A stretch of DNA of 64,000 bases from Nocardia terpenica (lineage in GTDB: Bacteria > Actinomycetota > Actinomycetes > Mycobacteriales > Mycobacteriaceae), in the NCBI RefSeq assembly GCF_013186535.1, contig NZ_JABMCZ010000001.1, positions 1,612,001-1,676,000 of the forward strand, given 5' to 3'. Each line of letters begins with the position of its first letter. Within the stretch, counting starts at the first letter, position 1. A program made the position numbers and the translations under genes. Shown one piece after another: positions 27,823 through 36,546 of the stretch. The notes below the pieces were generated by a model. It saw only the letters and a program-made list of their open reading frames with translations, had not been told where the DNA came from and searched no databases.

Positions 27823-29427
27823 GTGACCCAGCTGACCGACGTGCGACCGCCGATCGGCGCGGGCCCGGCCTCTTCCAGTCCGGCGCCGCTGCGCCCCTCA
27901 CCCGACTTCGGCCCCACCGACCGGGCGCGAGGGTGGGTGGTCACGTTGTTCCTCACGGCCATTGCGGCGGTCACCCGGTTCACGATGGTGAACTACCCGA
28001 CCGATGCGGGGACGCCGACGTTCGACGAGAAGTACTACGCGCATCAGGGGTGGGAGATGCTCACCGGGGGCGGGGTGGAGGACAACCCCGCCTACGGGGT
28101 GATCGTGCACCCGCCGGTCGGCAAGCAGATGATCGCGCTGGGGGAGGCGGTTTTCGGCTATACCCCCCTGGGCTGGCGGTTTGCCGCGGCGACCTTCGGA
28201 ACCCTGCTGGTGCTGCTGGTGATTCGGATTACCCGCCGGATGACCCGCTCCACCATGATCGGCGCCATCGCGGGCCTGCTGTTGATCTGCGACGGCACCA
28301 CCTTCGTGTCCTCGCGCATCGGCATGCTCGACATCTTCCAGGCGCTGTTCGTCGTCGCCGCGTTCGGCTGCCTGATCGTCGACCGCGATGTGGTGCGCGC
28401 CCGCATGGCGCGGGCCGCCGCCGAGGGCCGGATCGCGTTCAGCCCGTACGGTCCGCGGCTGGGGGTGCGCTGGTGGCGGTTCGGCGCGGGCATCCTGCTC
28501 GGATTGTCCTGTGGCACCAAATGGTCCGGGCTGTACTTCATCGCCGCCTTCGGTCTGCTATCGGTGTGTTTCGATCTGGCCGCGCGCCGCGCGTACGGGG
28601 TGTCGAGGCCGTGGGTGGGGACGGCCGTGCGCGATATCGGCCCCGCGGTGGCTTCCCTCGTCGCCGTTCCGCTGCTGGTGTATCTGGCCAGTTACGGGAT
28701 GTGGTTCGCCAGCGAGGACGGATACGACCGCTATTCGGTCGGCAATCCCTATGCGGGCAAGAACCCGATCGGGTTCGGCGGCTTCTGGTCCTGGGTGCCC
28801 GATATTCTGCGTTCGCTCTGGCACAACCAGGGTGAGTCGCTGGCTTTCCATACGGGCCTGACCAATTCGGCGGGCAACCATCACCCCTGGGAATCCAAGC
28901 CGTGGTCGTGGCCGATGAGCCTGCGGCCCATGCTGTACCACTACGCCGACACCGGCTCCACCGGCTGCGGCCAGTCGATGTGTGTGAAGGCGGTCATGCT
29001 GGTCGGCACGCCCGCGCTGTGGTGGCTGTCGCTACCCATGCTGGCCTGGGCGATCTGGCGCACCGCGACCCGCCGCGATTGGCGCTACGCCGCGGTGCTC
29101 GTCGGCTACTGCGCCGGTTTCCTGCCCTGGTTCGCGGACCTGGACCGCCAGATGTACTACTTCTACGCGGTCCCGATGGCCCCGTTCCTGGTCATGGGCA
29201 TCGCCCTGGTGCTCGCCGAAATCCTCGGCCCCGCCCCCTACGCCCGCGCCGCGAACGGCTACCGCTTCCTGATCCCCACCGAGCGCCACCGCCTCAACCT
29301 CCTGCTGGTGTGCCTCTACCTGGGCCTGGTGGTAGCCAACTTCATCTGGCTCTGGCCCATCCTCACTGGCCTCCCCATCACCGTAGGCAACTGGCACGCC
29401 CACCTCTGGCTCCCCAGCTGGCGCTGA
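27823..29427 (+). CDS. pmt: Protein O-mannosyltransferase
   Basis: The 534-residue polytopic membrane protein resembles the actinobacterial Pmt family (Rv1002c). The first loop carries FDEKYYA with the conserved Asp-Glu pair, followed by VHPPVGKQMIALGE; GTKWSGLYF and HPWESKPWSWP are further family signatures. About ten membrane helices are evident. The enzyme transfers mannose from polyprenyl-phosphate-mannose to Ser/Thr of secreted proteins during Sec export. The start is GTG 27823. It is a core gene and probably unrelated to the adjacent polyketide locus. Confidence 0.93.
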   Translation: MTQLTDVRPPIGAGPASSSPAPLRPSPDFGPTDRARGWVVTLFLTAIAAVTRFTMVNYPTDAGTPTFDEKYYAHQGWEMLTGGGVEDNPAYGVIVHPPVGKQMIALGEAVFGYTPLGWRFAAATFGTLLVLLVIRITRRMTRSTMIGAIAGLLLICDGTTFVSSRIGMLDIFQALFVVAAFGCLIVDRDVVRARMARAAAEGRIAFSPYGPRLGVRWWRFGAGILLGLSCGTKWSGLYFIAAFGLLSVCFDLAARRAYGVSRPWVGTAVRDIGPAVASLVAVPLLVYLASYGMWFASEDGYDRYSVGNPYAGKNPIGFGGFWSWVPDILRSLWHNQGESLAFHTGLTNSAGNHHPWESKPWSWPMSLRPMLYHYADTGSTGCGQSMCVKAVMLVGTPALWWLSLPMLAWAIWRTATRRDWRYAAVLVGYCAGFLPWFADLDRQMYYFYAVPMAPFLVMGIALVLAEILGPAPYARAANGYRFLIPTERHRLNLLLVCLYLGLVVANFIWLWPILTGLPITVGNWHAHLWLPSWR

Positions 29428-29432
29428 CCTTT

Positions 29433-29579
29433 TCACGGTTCCCGCTCCTCGGCCTCGATGCGCCGCCGAATCCCGCCCACGGACCGCTCCCGCGGAATCC
29501 GCTGCGGCCACAGGGTGATTCCCGCGTACACCAGGCCCGAGACGGCCAGGCAAACCAGCACCAGCCCAATGAATTGCAT
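29433..29579 (-). CDS. Small single-span membrane protein
   Basis: A 48-residue product: one hydrophobic helix (FIGLVLVCLAVSGLVYAGI) followed by a basic cytoplasmic-type tail ending in EEREP. I chose ATG 29579 because the longer reading to 29654 lacks a ribosome site and adds only a disordered leader; GAGGTGG lies upstream of 29579. It converges on pmt, ending 5 bp from its stop. The function is unknown. Confidence 0.55.
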   Translation of the reverse strand: MQFIGLVLVCLAVSGLVYAGITLWPQRIPRERSVGGIRRRIEAEEREP

Positions 29580-29739
29580 CCTGCGCCCACCTCTTTCCGA
29601 GCTTGAATGGGGAGTGGCCCAGGCGGTTCCGGGCGGGTAACGCCGGGCCGACATGAACTGTGGCCCGTGCCCGCGCCGCGAATGGGCGCAGAGTGCGACC
29701 CCTGTCGAAAAGGTCGCGAAGTGCCTCTCGGCGGTTCGC

Positions 29740-30981
29740 TCAGAAACCGAGGCCGATGCTGCCCGCCAGTGAGCGGGCGCGGTGGCTGATCAACGCGCCG
29801 CCGTGGGTGAGGGCGTCGGCCGCCATTTGCCTTGCCGTGGGCGAGTATCGGACCGAGTCGTTGGCTGTCCGGTACGCATATTCCAGCCAGTGCAGCATGG
29901 CCGGATAGTCGCGGCGCTGATGGTAGGAGCGGGCGATTTCGACACCGAGCCGTCCTCGCCGCTCCCGGCTCGGGATGGACTCGGGATCGATGCCCTCGGC
30001 CCGGCTTCGGGCGTCGGCGGACTTGGACAGGTCGATGGAGATCGAGACCGCGTGCAATTCGACATTCGAGGCACCGAACATCGTCCACGGGTGGTGATAT
30101 CGAGCATCGAGACGGGCGGCGATCCCGTCGGCGGCGTCCCAGTACCGCCAGGCATCGCCCTCGCGGCCCGCCCGCGCGGCGGTGGTCGCGGCGTGCAATC
30201 GGAGCGCACCGTACATGGCACGCACTTCGTCGCCGCCCTCGGGCAGAGCGGGGGCGAGCAGGTCCGCGGCGTCGTTCACCAGGCCGATGGCGGCGTCGGT
30301 GTCGCCGGTCGTGCGCTGCACCATGCCCAATGTCCATGCCGCACTTGCCAAGGCCATCGGGGTGTCGGCGTCCTGGGCCGCGGCCATCGCACGATCGGCC
30401 ACGATCCACACCAGCTCGGCCTCGCTGGCCCAGACCACCTCGTGCTGCGCCAGGGCATAGATGTCGGTGAGGACGGCATTGGCCCGGCGCCGATCACCAC
30501 CTTCGGTGGTGCGCACGGCAATCCGGGCATCGGTGATCAGCCGGGGCAGTATCCGGCCCACGTCGGTGCGATGCTGCGAGGAGTGGTGCCACACGCGCCA
30601 CGCCTGCGCCGTTCTCGACGCCAGCGCGGCAATGTCGACAGTCCCGGTCGGCGTCCGGAGCAGTGGGGCGCGGACGGCCTCGCGAATAGCGGGCAACGCA
30701 TCATGCGGAATGCGTCCGAACGAATCGACCGGGATCGATGTCGAACCCCCGAGGTCCAGATCGGTCCCGGCCAGCACCGCCACATCGCTGGTACCCAACG
30801 CCTCGGCCAGCTTCACCAACATCGGCAGTCGCGGCGGCAGGCGGGAACCCCGTTCGATCCCCTTGAGCCAGGACGGTGACATACCGACCAGTCCGGCCAG
30901 CACGGGCCGACTCAGACCCTTGCGTTCCCGAAAAGCTTGTATGCGTTCACCGGTACGCATTCCGGCCATGTCATCGAGCAT
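29740..30981 (-). CDS. XRE-family transcriptional regulator with TPR-like C-terminus
   Basis: An N-terminal helix-turn-helix (AFRERKGLSRPVLAGLVGMSPSW, split here as two motifs) is followed by about 350 residues of Ala-rich helical repeats, a layout common in Nocardia and Streptomyces regulators that sense a ligand or partner with TPR-type helices. Start choice is uncertain: ATG 30981 (413 residues) or ATG 30960 keep the whole HTH, while a TTG at 31059 would add 26 residues. It is divergent from the small secreted protein at 31185, which may be its target. No function can be named. Confidence 0.8.
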   Translation of the reverse strand: MLDDMAGMRTGERIQAFRERKGLSRPVLAGLVGMSPSWLKGIERGSRLPPRLPMLVKLAEALGTSDVAVLAGTDLDLGGSTSIPVDSFGRIPHDALPAIREAVRAPLLRTPTGTVDIAALASRTAQAWRVWHHSSQHRTDVGRILPRLITDARIAVRTTEGGDRRRANAVLTDIYALAQHEVVWASEAELVWIVADRAMAAAQDADTPMALASAAWTLGMVQRTTGDTDAAIGLVNDAADLLAPALPEGGDEVRAMYGALRLHAATTAARAGREGDAWRYWDAADGIAARLDARYHHPWTMFGASNVELHAVSISIDLSKSADARSRAEGIDPESIPSRERRGRLGVEIARSYHQRRDYPAMLHWLEYAYRTANDSVRYSPTARQMAADALTHGGALISHRARSLAGSIGLGF

Positions 30982-31141
30982 GTCCCAACCCCAGGTGTTC
31001 GGCGCCCGCTGGATCTCCTGCGCATCGTATCCGCTTCCCGGGCGCTCACTGCGCGTCAAGGCAACTTTCCTGCGCTTCTCGACAACCGGCGGTGGTCTCG
31101 CACTTCTACCGTGAGCTACTGATTTCCGCAGGAATAGTGTT

Positions 31142-31166
31142 GTGCGGGAACGGGATTCGAACCCAT
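31142..31166 (-). other. tRNA 3'-end-like remnant (possible attachment site)
   Basis: On the minus strand a T-arm (ATGGG-TTCGAAT-CCCGT, stem pairs with one wobble) is followed by TCCCGCA and a C, like the acceptor 3' strand of a tRNA. No 5' half is present upstream. Such fragments are often left by integration at a tRNA gene. Chance similarity is possible. Confidence 0.3.
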
Positions 31167-31184
31167 TGGAAGAGGTAATTACCC

Positions 31185-31574
31185 ATGCGTAGCACCATTG
31201 TCACCATAGCCGTGATCGCGGGAATGGTCGGTGGTGGTTTGGTGGTGGCCGGAACGGCGGGGGCGGTGAGTGATGATGCCACCTGTTCGGTGGTGAAGCA
31301 GGCGGTGGAGGATTACAGCGCCGGTAGTGATGCCATCGATGGGGCCGGGGCCGATGCGGCGGCGCGGTCGGGGGAGTTGTGGCGGGGGCTTATCGCGAAG
31401 TTCTCCGATGCGGCCGCCGATGCCGATGACGGGCAGGTCAAGTCCGCGCTCAATGTCGCGGTGGCGCAGATGAATCGGGTGGTCACCCCGGCGGAGACGG
31501 ATCTGAAGACCATGATGTCGGATCCGGCGTTCCGTGACGCGATGACCGGGCTCGATTCCGCCTGCGGGTTCTAG
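31185..31574 (+). CDS. Small secreted helical protein
   Basis: The 129-residue product has a signal peptide (hydrophobic VTIAVIAGMVGGGLVVAG, cleavage after AGA) and a mature region of about 100 residues predicted to be mainly helical, with two Cys (DDATCSV and DSACGF) that could form a disulfide joining the ends. AAGAGG lies 8 nt before the ATG. Similar small Cys-paired exported proteins are common in Nocardia and mycobacteria, but I cannot name a family. It converges on the methyltransferase, 4 bp from its stop. Confidence 0.8.
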   Translation: MRSTIVTIAVIAGMVGGGLVVAGTAGAVSDDATCSVVKQAVEDYSAGSDAIDGAGADAAARSGELWRGLIAKFSDAAADADDGQVKSALNVAVAQMNRVVTPAETDLKTMMSDPAFRDAMTGLDSACGF

Positions 31575-31578
31575 CGGG

Positions 31579-32409
31579 TCAGCGTTTGCGCCCGACGCCG
31601 CCGACGATGCACTGCCGGACCGGGGACAGCGGGGCCAGGCGGGGGCCGTCGGGCCACCAGTCGTCGCACAGGACGAGGCCGGGGTCGACCATGTCGAGAT
31701 CGCCGAACATGGCCTGGATTTCGGAGCGGGTGCGGAAGCGGCCGCTGCGCATGGGGCTGTGCACGAACTTGTCTTCCATTTTCACGGCGAGGTCGCTGAG
31801 GCCGGGGACCTCGGGGTCGTAGAAGTGGGCGATGGCGACGAACGAGCCCGAGGGGAGGGCGTCGATGTAGGTCTGCATCACGGCGGCCACGTCCTCGCCG
31901 AGATAGTGGTGCAGGGTGCCGATGTGGAACAGCGCTATCGGACGGCTGAAGTCGAGTTCCTCGCGGACCACCTGGTTGGACAGCACCTCGAGCGGGCGGA
32001 AGATATCGGCGGTGACAATGCTGGTCTGCGGATTCTCCTCCAGCAGGGCCCGGGCGTGGGTGAGCACCATGGGGTCGTTGTCGACGTAGACGACGCGGGC
32101 GTTCGGGCGGATCCGCTGCACCACCTGGTGGGTGTTCTCCGCGGTGGGCAGGCCCGAGCCCAGGTCGAGATACTGCTCGATGCCCGCCTGCGAGGCCAGG
32201 AAGCGGCACGACCGGATCAGGAAATCCCGGTTGGCCCAAGCCAGTTCGGCCACCCCCGGCGCGACGGTGCGGACCTGCGCCAGCACCTCGCGGTCGATCT
32301 CGAAATTGTCCTTCCCGTTCAGCGCGGCGTCGTAGACACGGGCGATACTCGCGCGCGTAGTGTCCACCCCGACCGGTACTTCGCTCGGGTAGGCCGACGG
32401 TTTGGACAT
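31579..32409 (-). CDS. SAM-dependent methyltransferase-like protein (PF04672/DUF574 family)
   Basis: The 276-residue product matches the actinobacterial PF04672 family: ARVYDAALNGKDNFEIDRE, YLDLGSGLPTAENTHQV as the SAM-binding motif, VVYVDNDPMVL after strand 2 and FHIGTLHHY. ATG 32409 follows AGGAG by 6-7 nt; the longer reading to 32466 is less supported. These proteins are abundant in Streptomyces and Nocardia, and their substrates are unknown. It lies downstream of the beta-helix gene and the 34-residue peptide gene on the same strand. Confidence 0.88.
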   Translation of the reverse strand: MSKPSAYPSEVPVGVDTTRASIARVYDAALNGKDNFEIDREVLAQVRTVAPGVAELAWANRDFLIRSCRFLASQAGIEQYLDLGSGLPTAENTHQVVQRIRPNARVVYVDNDPMVLTHARALLEENPQTSIVTADIFRPLEVLSNQVVREELDFSRPIALFHIGTLHHYLGEDVAAVMQTYIDALPSGSFVAIAHFYDPEVPGLSDLAVKMEDKFVHSPMRSGRFRTRSEIQAMFGDLDMVDPGLVLCDDWWPDGPRLAPLSPVRQCIVGGVGRKR

Positions 32410-32514
32410 CACCACTCCTGACATGGTTGGACGGGATCGGATCGGGATATCTCGAGTCTGCCGCAACCGGCGACGGGGCGGGGCGATACCGGCAAGTTTC
32501 CGGCGTGTTCGGAC

Positions 32515-32619
32515 CTATCGGGCCGAACCGGTCGTCGCGGCCGACACCGCCATCGCGAGGAGCCAGGCGAGGGCCTGGCCGGTCGTGGTCATCCAGTCGT
32601 TCGCATTGAACGAACCCAT
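32515..32619 (-). CDS. 34-residue hydrophobic peptide
   Basis: A short frame with a strong ribosome site (GGAGG, 6 nt before the ATG) starts 12 nt after the stop of the beta-helix gene on the same strand. The peptide begins MGSFNANDWMTTTGQ and continues with one hydrophobic segment (ALAWLLAMAVSAATTG), enough for a membrane span. The strong site and the tight spacing argue for real translation; no family is recognised. Confidence 0.5.
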   Translation of the reverse strand: MGSFNANDWMTTTGQALAWLLAMAVSAATTGSAR

Positions 32620-32631
32620 ATCGCCCTCCGA

Positions 32632-33693
32632 TCAGGGATGGATCTCGTCGCCGGTGGCGGTCAGGTCGCACGAGGCGTCGTCGGCGCGGTTGCCGCCGGT
32701 GGAGACGATGTGCGCGAAAGCCTTGGCGCAGTTGCGTTCTCCGCAGTCGGAGGCGTTGGCGGCGATGGTCGAACCGCGCACGATCAGTTCGCCCGCGCCG
32801 GGGGCGAGGGCGTCGGTGACCGGCCGGGGCAGGGTGTCCAGGTAGGCGGGGGCGATATTGATTCCGCCGCCGCCGTCGGTGGCGGAATTGCCGGTGACCG
32901 TCGAGTCGATCAGCACCACCGCCCCGACGCCGCGGATGTCGAGTCCGCCGCCGCGCCCGGCGAATCCGCCGAACCGATACCAGCGCCGCGGATTGATGAC
33001 GTGGTTGCCGGTGATCGCGGTGCGGGTGAAGGTGCAGGTGTTGTCGCAGCGCACCCCGCCCGCCTCGCCGGAGGCATTGCCGGTGACGACGCCGTCGGTC
33101 ATGGTGAGATCCGCGATCGGAATATTGAAGATCCCGCCCCCGTAGTCCGCCGCGTTCCCGGTCACGGTGACGTGATCGAGCCGCAGCCTGCCGGAGTTGG
33201 CGATGCCGCCTCCGCCGGTGTCGTAGAGGGGGATCTCGTGCTCGGCGGCATTCCCGCCGGTGACCGTCAGGCCCGAGATCGAGACGTGCGCGGTGGTGAC
33301 CAGCGCCCGATCCAGATGATTCGCGTCGATGATCGTCCGATCCTGCCCCGCGCCGATGACGCTGGTATCGGCGGTGATGTCGAGATCACCGGTGGTCGGA
33401 TCGACGAGCGGGCCGTTGATGTTCCACGGATTCGGCGGAATGCTCAGCACGAACCGCCCGGCGGGCACCACGATGGTGCTCCCCGGCCGCACATCCGCCG
33501 CCTGAACCGCCGCCCGCAGCGTGCACCGTCCGGCCCGGTCGCGGCACTGCCCATCGAACGGATTCGCCGCCGCCCCGTCGTCCGTCGTCGTCACCCTGAA
33601 TATCCCCGGACCCGAATCCGCCTGCGCAACACCGGCATTCACGGCGAGAACTGCCATCGCCGAACCGATCAGGCACAGCAGTGATCTCCTCAT
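32632..33693 (-). CDS. Secreted right-handed beta-helix protein (CSLREA-type)
   Basis: ATG 33693, with GGGAG 7 nt upstream, begins a Sec signal peptide (RRSLLCLIGSAMAVLAVNAG, cleaved near AQA). The mature protein opens with a Cys-rich module (DGQCRDRAGRCTLRAA) that resembles the CSLREA motif found before parallel beta-helix domains, then repeats of the form LDHVTVTGN, MTDGVVTGNAS and IDSTVTGNSAT, about 20-25 residues each, typical of a right-handed beta-helix. GGGGI turns recur. Six Cys may form disulfides. 353 residues. A role in carbohydrate binding or degradation, or as a surface scaffold, is possible; no catalytic residues are evident. Confidence 0.85.
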   Translation of the reverse strand: MRRSLLCLIGSAMAVLAVNAGVAQADSGPGIFRVTTTDDGAAANPFDGQCRDRAGRCTLRAAVQAADVRPGSTIVVPAGRFVLSIPPNPWNINGPLVDPTTGDLDITADTSVIGAGQDRTIIDANHLDRALVTTAHVSISGLTVTGGNAAEHEIPLYDTGGGGIANSGRLRLDHVTVTGNAADYGGGIFNIPIADLTMTDGVVTGNASGEAGGVRCDNTCTFTRTAITGNHVINPRRWYRFGGFAGRGGGLDIRGVGAVVLIDSTVTGNSATDGGGGINIAPAYLDTLPRPVTDALAPGAGELIVRGSTIAANASDCGERNCAKAFAHIVSTGGNRADDASCDLTATGDEIHP

Positions 33694-33901
33694 CGGCGTG
33701 CTCCCTACGAAGGCCGGACCGAGGATGCGGTATCCCGATCGTTCTACCACCCGCACCGCCACCGCCGCAGCGGAATCGGAGTTCGATCGAGAACCTCGGC
33801 ACGCCGATTATGCAAGGGGCACAAAGAATTTGGTGATATCGCAGCAGTCGACCAAGGCGGCGCTCGGCTCGGAAGGTGACGCCCGGCTGGGTAGAACCGG
33901 T

Positions 33902-33915
33902 TATAATTCGGTATG
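33902..33915 (+). promoter_or_regulatory. Leaderless promoter of the NTF2-like gene
   Basis: A perfect TATAAT (33902-33907) ends 5 bp before the ATG at 33913. This spacing implies that transcription starts at or next to the start codon, as in leaderless mRNAs, which are common in mycobacteria and Nocardia. No good -35 element is visible. Confidence 0.55.
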
Positions 33916-34698
33916 TCTGCCGAGTTGCTGGCCGTTGTCGAGGGGTCGCCGCGTGCGGTTGCCGCGCACGATCGGGCGGCGTGGGTCGGGTTGTTCGCGG
34001 TCGATGCTCGGGTGGAGGATCCGGTGGGGGCGCGGGTGCATGTCGGGGCGGCGGCTATCGGGCGTTTTTATGACACGTTCATCGGGCCCAACGGCATTGC
34101 CTTTCGGGTCGAGCACGACGTGGTGTGCGGGACGACCGTGTATCGCGATCTGGATGTCGAGATCACCATGTCGACCGGGGTGCGGCTGCGGGTGCCCATG
34201 CATTTGCGGTACGATCTTGAGCAGGTCGGTGGCTCGTGGAAAATCCGTGCGCTGCACGCTCATTGGGAGTTGCCGGTGATGGTCGGGCAGCTGCTGGCCG
34301 CCGGAGGCCGGGGGCTGGCCGCGGCGGCGCGGCTCGGGCCGCAGCTGCTCGGGAATCAGGGGATCGGGGGCGCGCTGGGGTTCTGCCGGGGATTCGTCCG
34401 GGTCGGTGCGGGCGGGAAGCGGCTCGCGACGGGGATGATGGAGGCGGCCGGGCGGGGCGATGCCGCGGTCGTGCGACCGGTGCTGGCGTCCAGCGCGGTG
34501 GTGGAGTGGCCCGCGGGGACGCCGCTGGGGGTCGCGGAATTCGTGGCGCGGGCGCGCGGGCTGACGGTGGGCAAGACCATTGCCGCCGGTCGTTTCGTGA
34601 CGCTGAGCGTGCAGACCCCGGGCGGGCGCGGAATCGCGGAGGTCCAGGTGGCTCCCGGCGGGCGGCGAATATCCGCGGTGCGGGTTTTCCTCGCCTGA
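33913..34698 (+). CDS. NTF2/SnoaL-like protein (ketosteroid isomerase-related)
   Basis: The 261-residue product begins with an NTF2-like fold: a helix, RVEDPVGARVHVGAAAIGRFYDTFIG and alternating strands up to KIRALHAHWELP. A Gly/Ala-rich helical stretch (~125-175) then joins a second, shorter NTF2-like half (MMEAAGRGDAAVVRPVLA to SAVRVFLA). Related two-part proteins occur near lipid genes in mycolic-acid bacteria. There is no Shine-Dalgarno because the transcript is probably leaderless. The substrate is unknown. Confidence 0.8.
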   Translation: MSAELLAVVEGSPRAVAAHDRAAWVGLFAVDARVEDPVGARVHVGAAAIGRFYDTFIGPNGIAFRVEHDVVCGTTVYRDLDVEITMSTGVRLRVPMHLRYDLEQVGGSWKIRALHAHWELPVMVGQLLAAGGRGLAAAARLGPQLLGNQGIGGALGFCRGFVRVGAGGKRLATGMMEAAGRGDAAVVRPVLASSAVVEWPAGTPLGVAEFVARARGLTVGKTIAAGRFVTLSVQTPGGRGIAEVQVAPGGRRISAVRVFLA

Positions 34699-34758
34699 CT
34701 CACCGCCTTCGACTCGCCGTGATCGTTTGACAGGCATCGAGCGGGGTGGGCGGGCAGA

Positions 34759-36534
34759 ATGCCGGGCATGGATGGCTGGGGCGGGCAGGCATCGGATGTC
34801 CGTGGCGCGGGTTCGGGGCGCGACGGCGATGGGGTGCGCAAGCGGCACGGCCGACATTACACGCCGCCCCGGCTGGCCGAATTCCTCGCCGACCGGCTGC
34901 TGGAACACCTTGTGCCGCAGCGGGAACTGCGGGTGCTGGACCCGGCCTGCGGGGACGGGGAATTATTGCGCGCGCTGGCCGAGCGTGTGGCGCAACGCCT
35001 TCCGGGAGTGCGGCTGCGCCTGGTCGGTTACGACCTGGACGAGCAGGCCGTCCGGATGGCGCGCGAGCGGATCGAGCCGGGCATCGTCGACTGGCATGTC
35101 GGCGACTTTCTCGGCGCGGCAGTGGAATTGGGGGAGGACGGCTTCGACGCCGTCATCACCAACCCGCCCTACGTGCGCACCCAGCAGCTCGGCGCGGCGA
35201 CCGCGCAGCTGCTCAGCCAGCGCTTCGGCCTCCGCGGCCGCATCGACCTGACCCATCCGTTCGTGGCGAGCATGCCCCGGCTGCTGCGCCCGGGCGGGGC
35301 GCTGGGCCTGCTGTGCGCGAACCGGTTTCTCACCACCAAGGCCGGTGCGAACCTGCGCGCGCTGCTCCGCGCGGAACTGGCTCCGGTGGAACTGTACGAC
35401 CTCGGCGACACCCGCCTGTTCGAGGCCGCGGTGCTGCCCGCCGTCACCATCGCCGTGCGCGGCGGGCCGGTGTCGTCGTGCCGATACGTCTCGGCCTACG
35501 AGGTGGACGGCGAGGAAACCGCCTCCGGCACCGACCTTTTCACCGCCCTGGCCGCGGACGGCGACTCGCTGGTCCGGCACGAGAAGCGCCTCATCGCGGT
35601 CGAGGTGGGCCGCCTGGATGCCGGTCGTGGCGACGCGAATGCGGTTGCGCAGCAGCCAGATACGGATGATGCGGCACGGCTCGCACCCATGCCGGAGCGT
35701 GGCGGAAACGCCGATGTCACCGTCCCCTGGCGCATGTCGCGACCCGGTGTCGACGCCTGGCTGAGCCGGGTCGGCGCGGGCACCTGGCGCACATTCGGAC
35801 AGGTGGCGCGAATCAGGGTGGGAATCAAGACGACCGCGGACCGGGTGTTCATCTCCGACCGCTGGCACGAACGGGAGCCGTGCCCGGAACCGGAACTGCT
35901 GTTCGATCTGATCACCCACCACGATCTGCTGCCGTGGCGGGTGGCGCGCACCCGGCCGACCCGGGTGCTGTATCCCTACGACATCACCCGGCCCCGCCGC
36001 ACGCCGGTGGACCTCGCCGAATTCCCCGGGGCCGCGGCATATCTCGCCGAGCACAAGGACACCCTGGCCGCGCGCGGATATCTCGCGGCGGGCGGGCGGG
36101 AATGGTTCGAGATCTGGGTGCCGCAGCGGCCGCACCTGTGGCGACCGCCGAAACTGGTGTTCCCGGACATCAGCGTGCGGCCGCGATTCGCGCTCGACCG
36201 CAGCGGCGCGATCGTCAACGGCGACTGCTACTGGATCTCGCTGCCCGACATCGGCGACGACGCGCTCGCGTATCTGCTGATGGGCGTGGCGAATTCGACC
36301 ATGGGGCTGCGCTTCTACGACGCGGTCTGCGGCAACCGGCTCTACGCGGGCCGCCGCCGCTGGATCACCCAGTACGTGGCGCGGCTGCCCGTGCCGGACC
36401 CGGCCACCCCCGCGGCCGCCGCGCTCGCGGCACTGGTCCGCGATGTGGTCGACGGGGCGGACCCCGACCTCGCCGCCCTCGACGAGCGGGTGGCCGCCGC
36501 CTTCGCGCTCGGCTCGACCGCCGAAATCGCCTAG
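34759..36534 (+). CDS. Adenine-specific DNA methyltransferase, TaqI/Eco57I type (orphan)
   Basis: The 591-residue protein has HYTPPRLAEFLADRL, the SAM motif LDPACGDGELLRAL (~60-73) and the catalytic ITNPPYVRTQQL (NPPY, ~133), the order of gamma-class N6-adenine methyltransferases. The C-terminal half (~300-560, with IRVGIKTTADRVFI and WISLPDIGDD) resembles the TaqI-like target-recognition domain. It would methylate adenine in a specific site. No nuclease gene is adjacent, so it acts either as an orphan regulator or housekeeping methylase, or as a defence remnant. Confidence 0.9.
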   Translation: MPGMDGWGGQASDVRGAGSGRDGDGVRKRHGRHYTPPRLAEFLADRLLEHLVPQRELRVLDPACGDGELLRALAERVAQRLPGVRLRLVGYDLDEQAVRMARERIEPGIVDWHVGDFLGAAVELGEDGFDAVITNPPYVRTQQLGAATAQLLSQRFGLRGRIDLTHPFVASMPRLLRPGGALGLLCANRFLTTKAGANLRALLRAELAPVELYDLGDTRLFEAAVLPAVTIAVRGGPVSSCRYVSAYEVDGEETASGTDLFTALAADGDSLVRHEKRLIAVEVGRLDAGRGDANAVAQQPDTDDAARLAPMPERGGNADVTVPWRMSRPGVDAWLSRVGAGTWRTFGQVARIRVGIKTTADRVFISDRWHEREPCPEPELLFDLITHHDLLPWRVARTRPTRVLYPYDITRPRRTPVDLAEFPGAAAYLAEHKDTLAARGYLAAGGREWFEIWVPQRPHLWRPPKLVFPDISVRPRFALDRSGAIVNGDCYWISLPDIGDDALAYLLMGVANSTMGLRFYDAVCGNRLYAGRRRWITQYVARLPVPDPATPAAAALAALVRDVVDGADPDLAALDERVAAAFALGSTAEIA

Positions 36535-36546
36535 GGCGCAGGGGTT

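Noticed and set aside
31142..31220. A complete tRNA gene on the minus strand
   Set aside because: Only the T-arm and acceptor 3' part can be folded; no anticodon arm, D-arm or 5' acceptor strand is present in the bases that would encode them.
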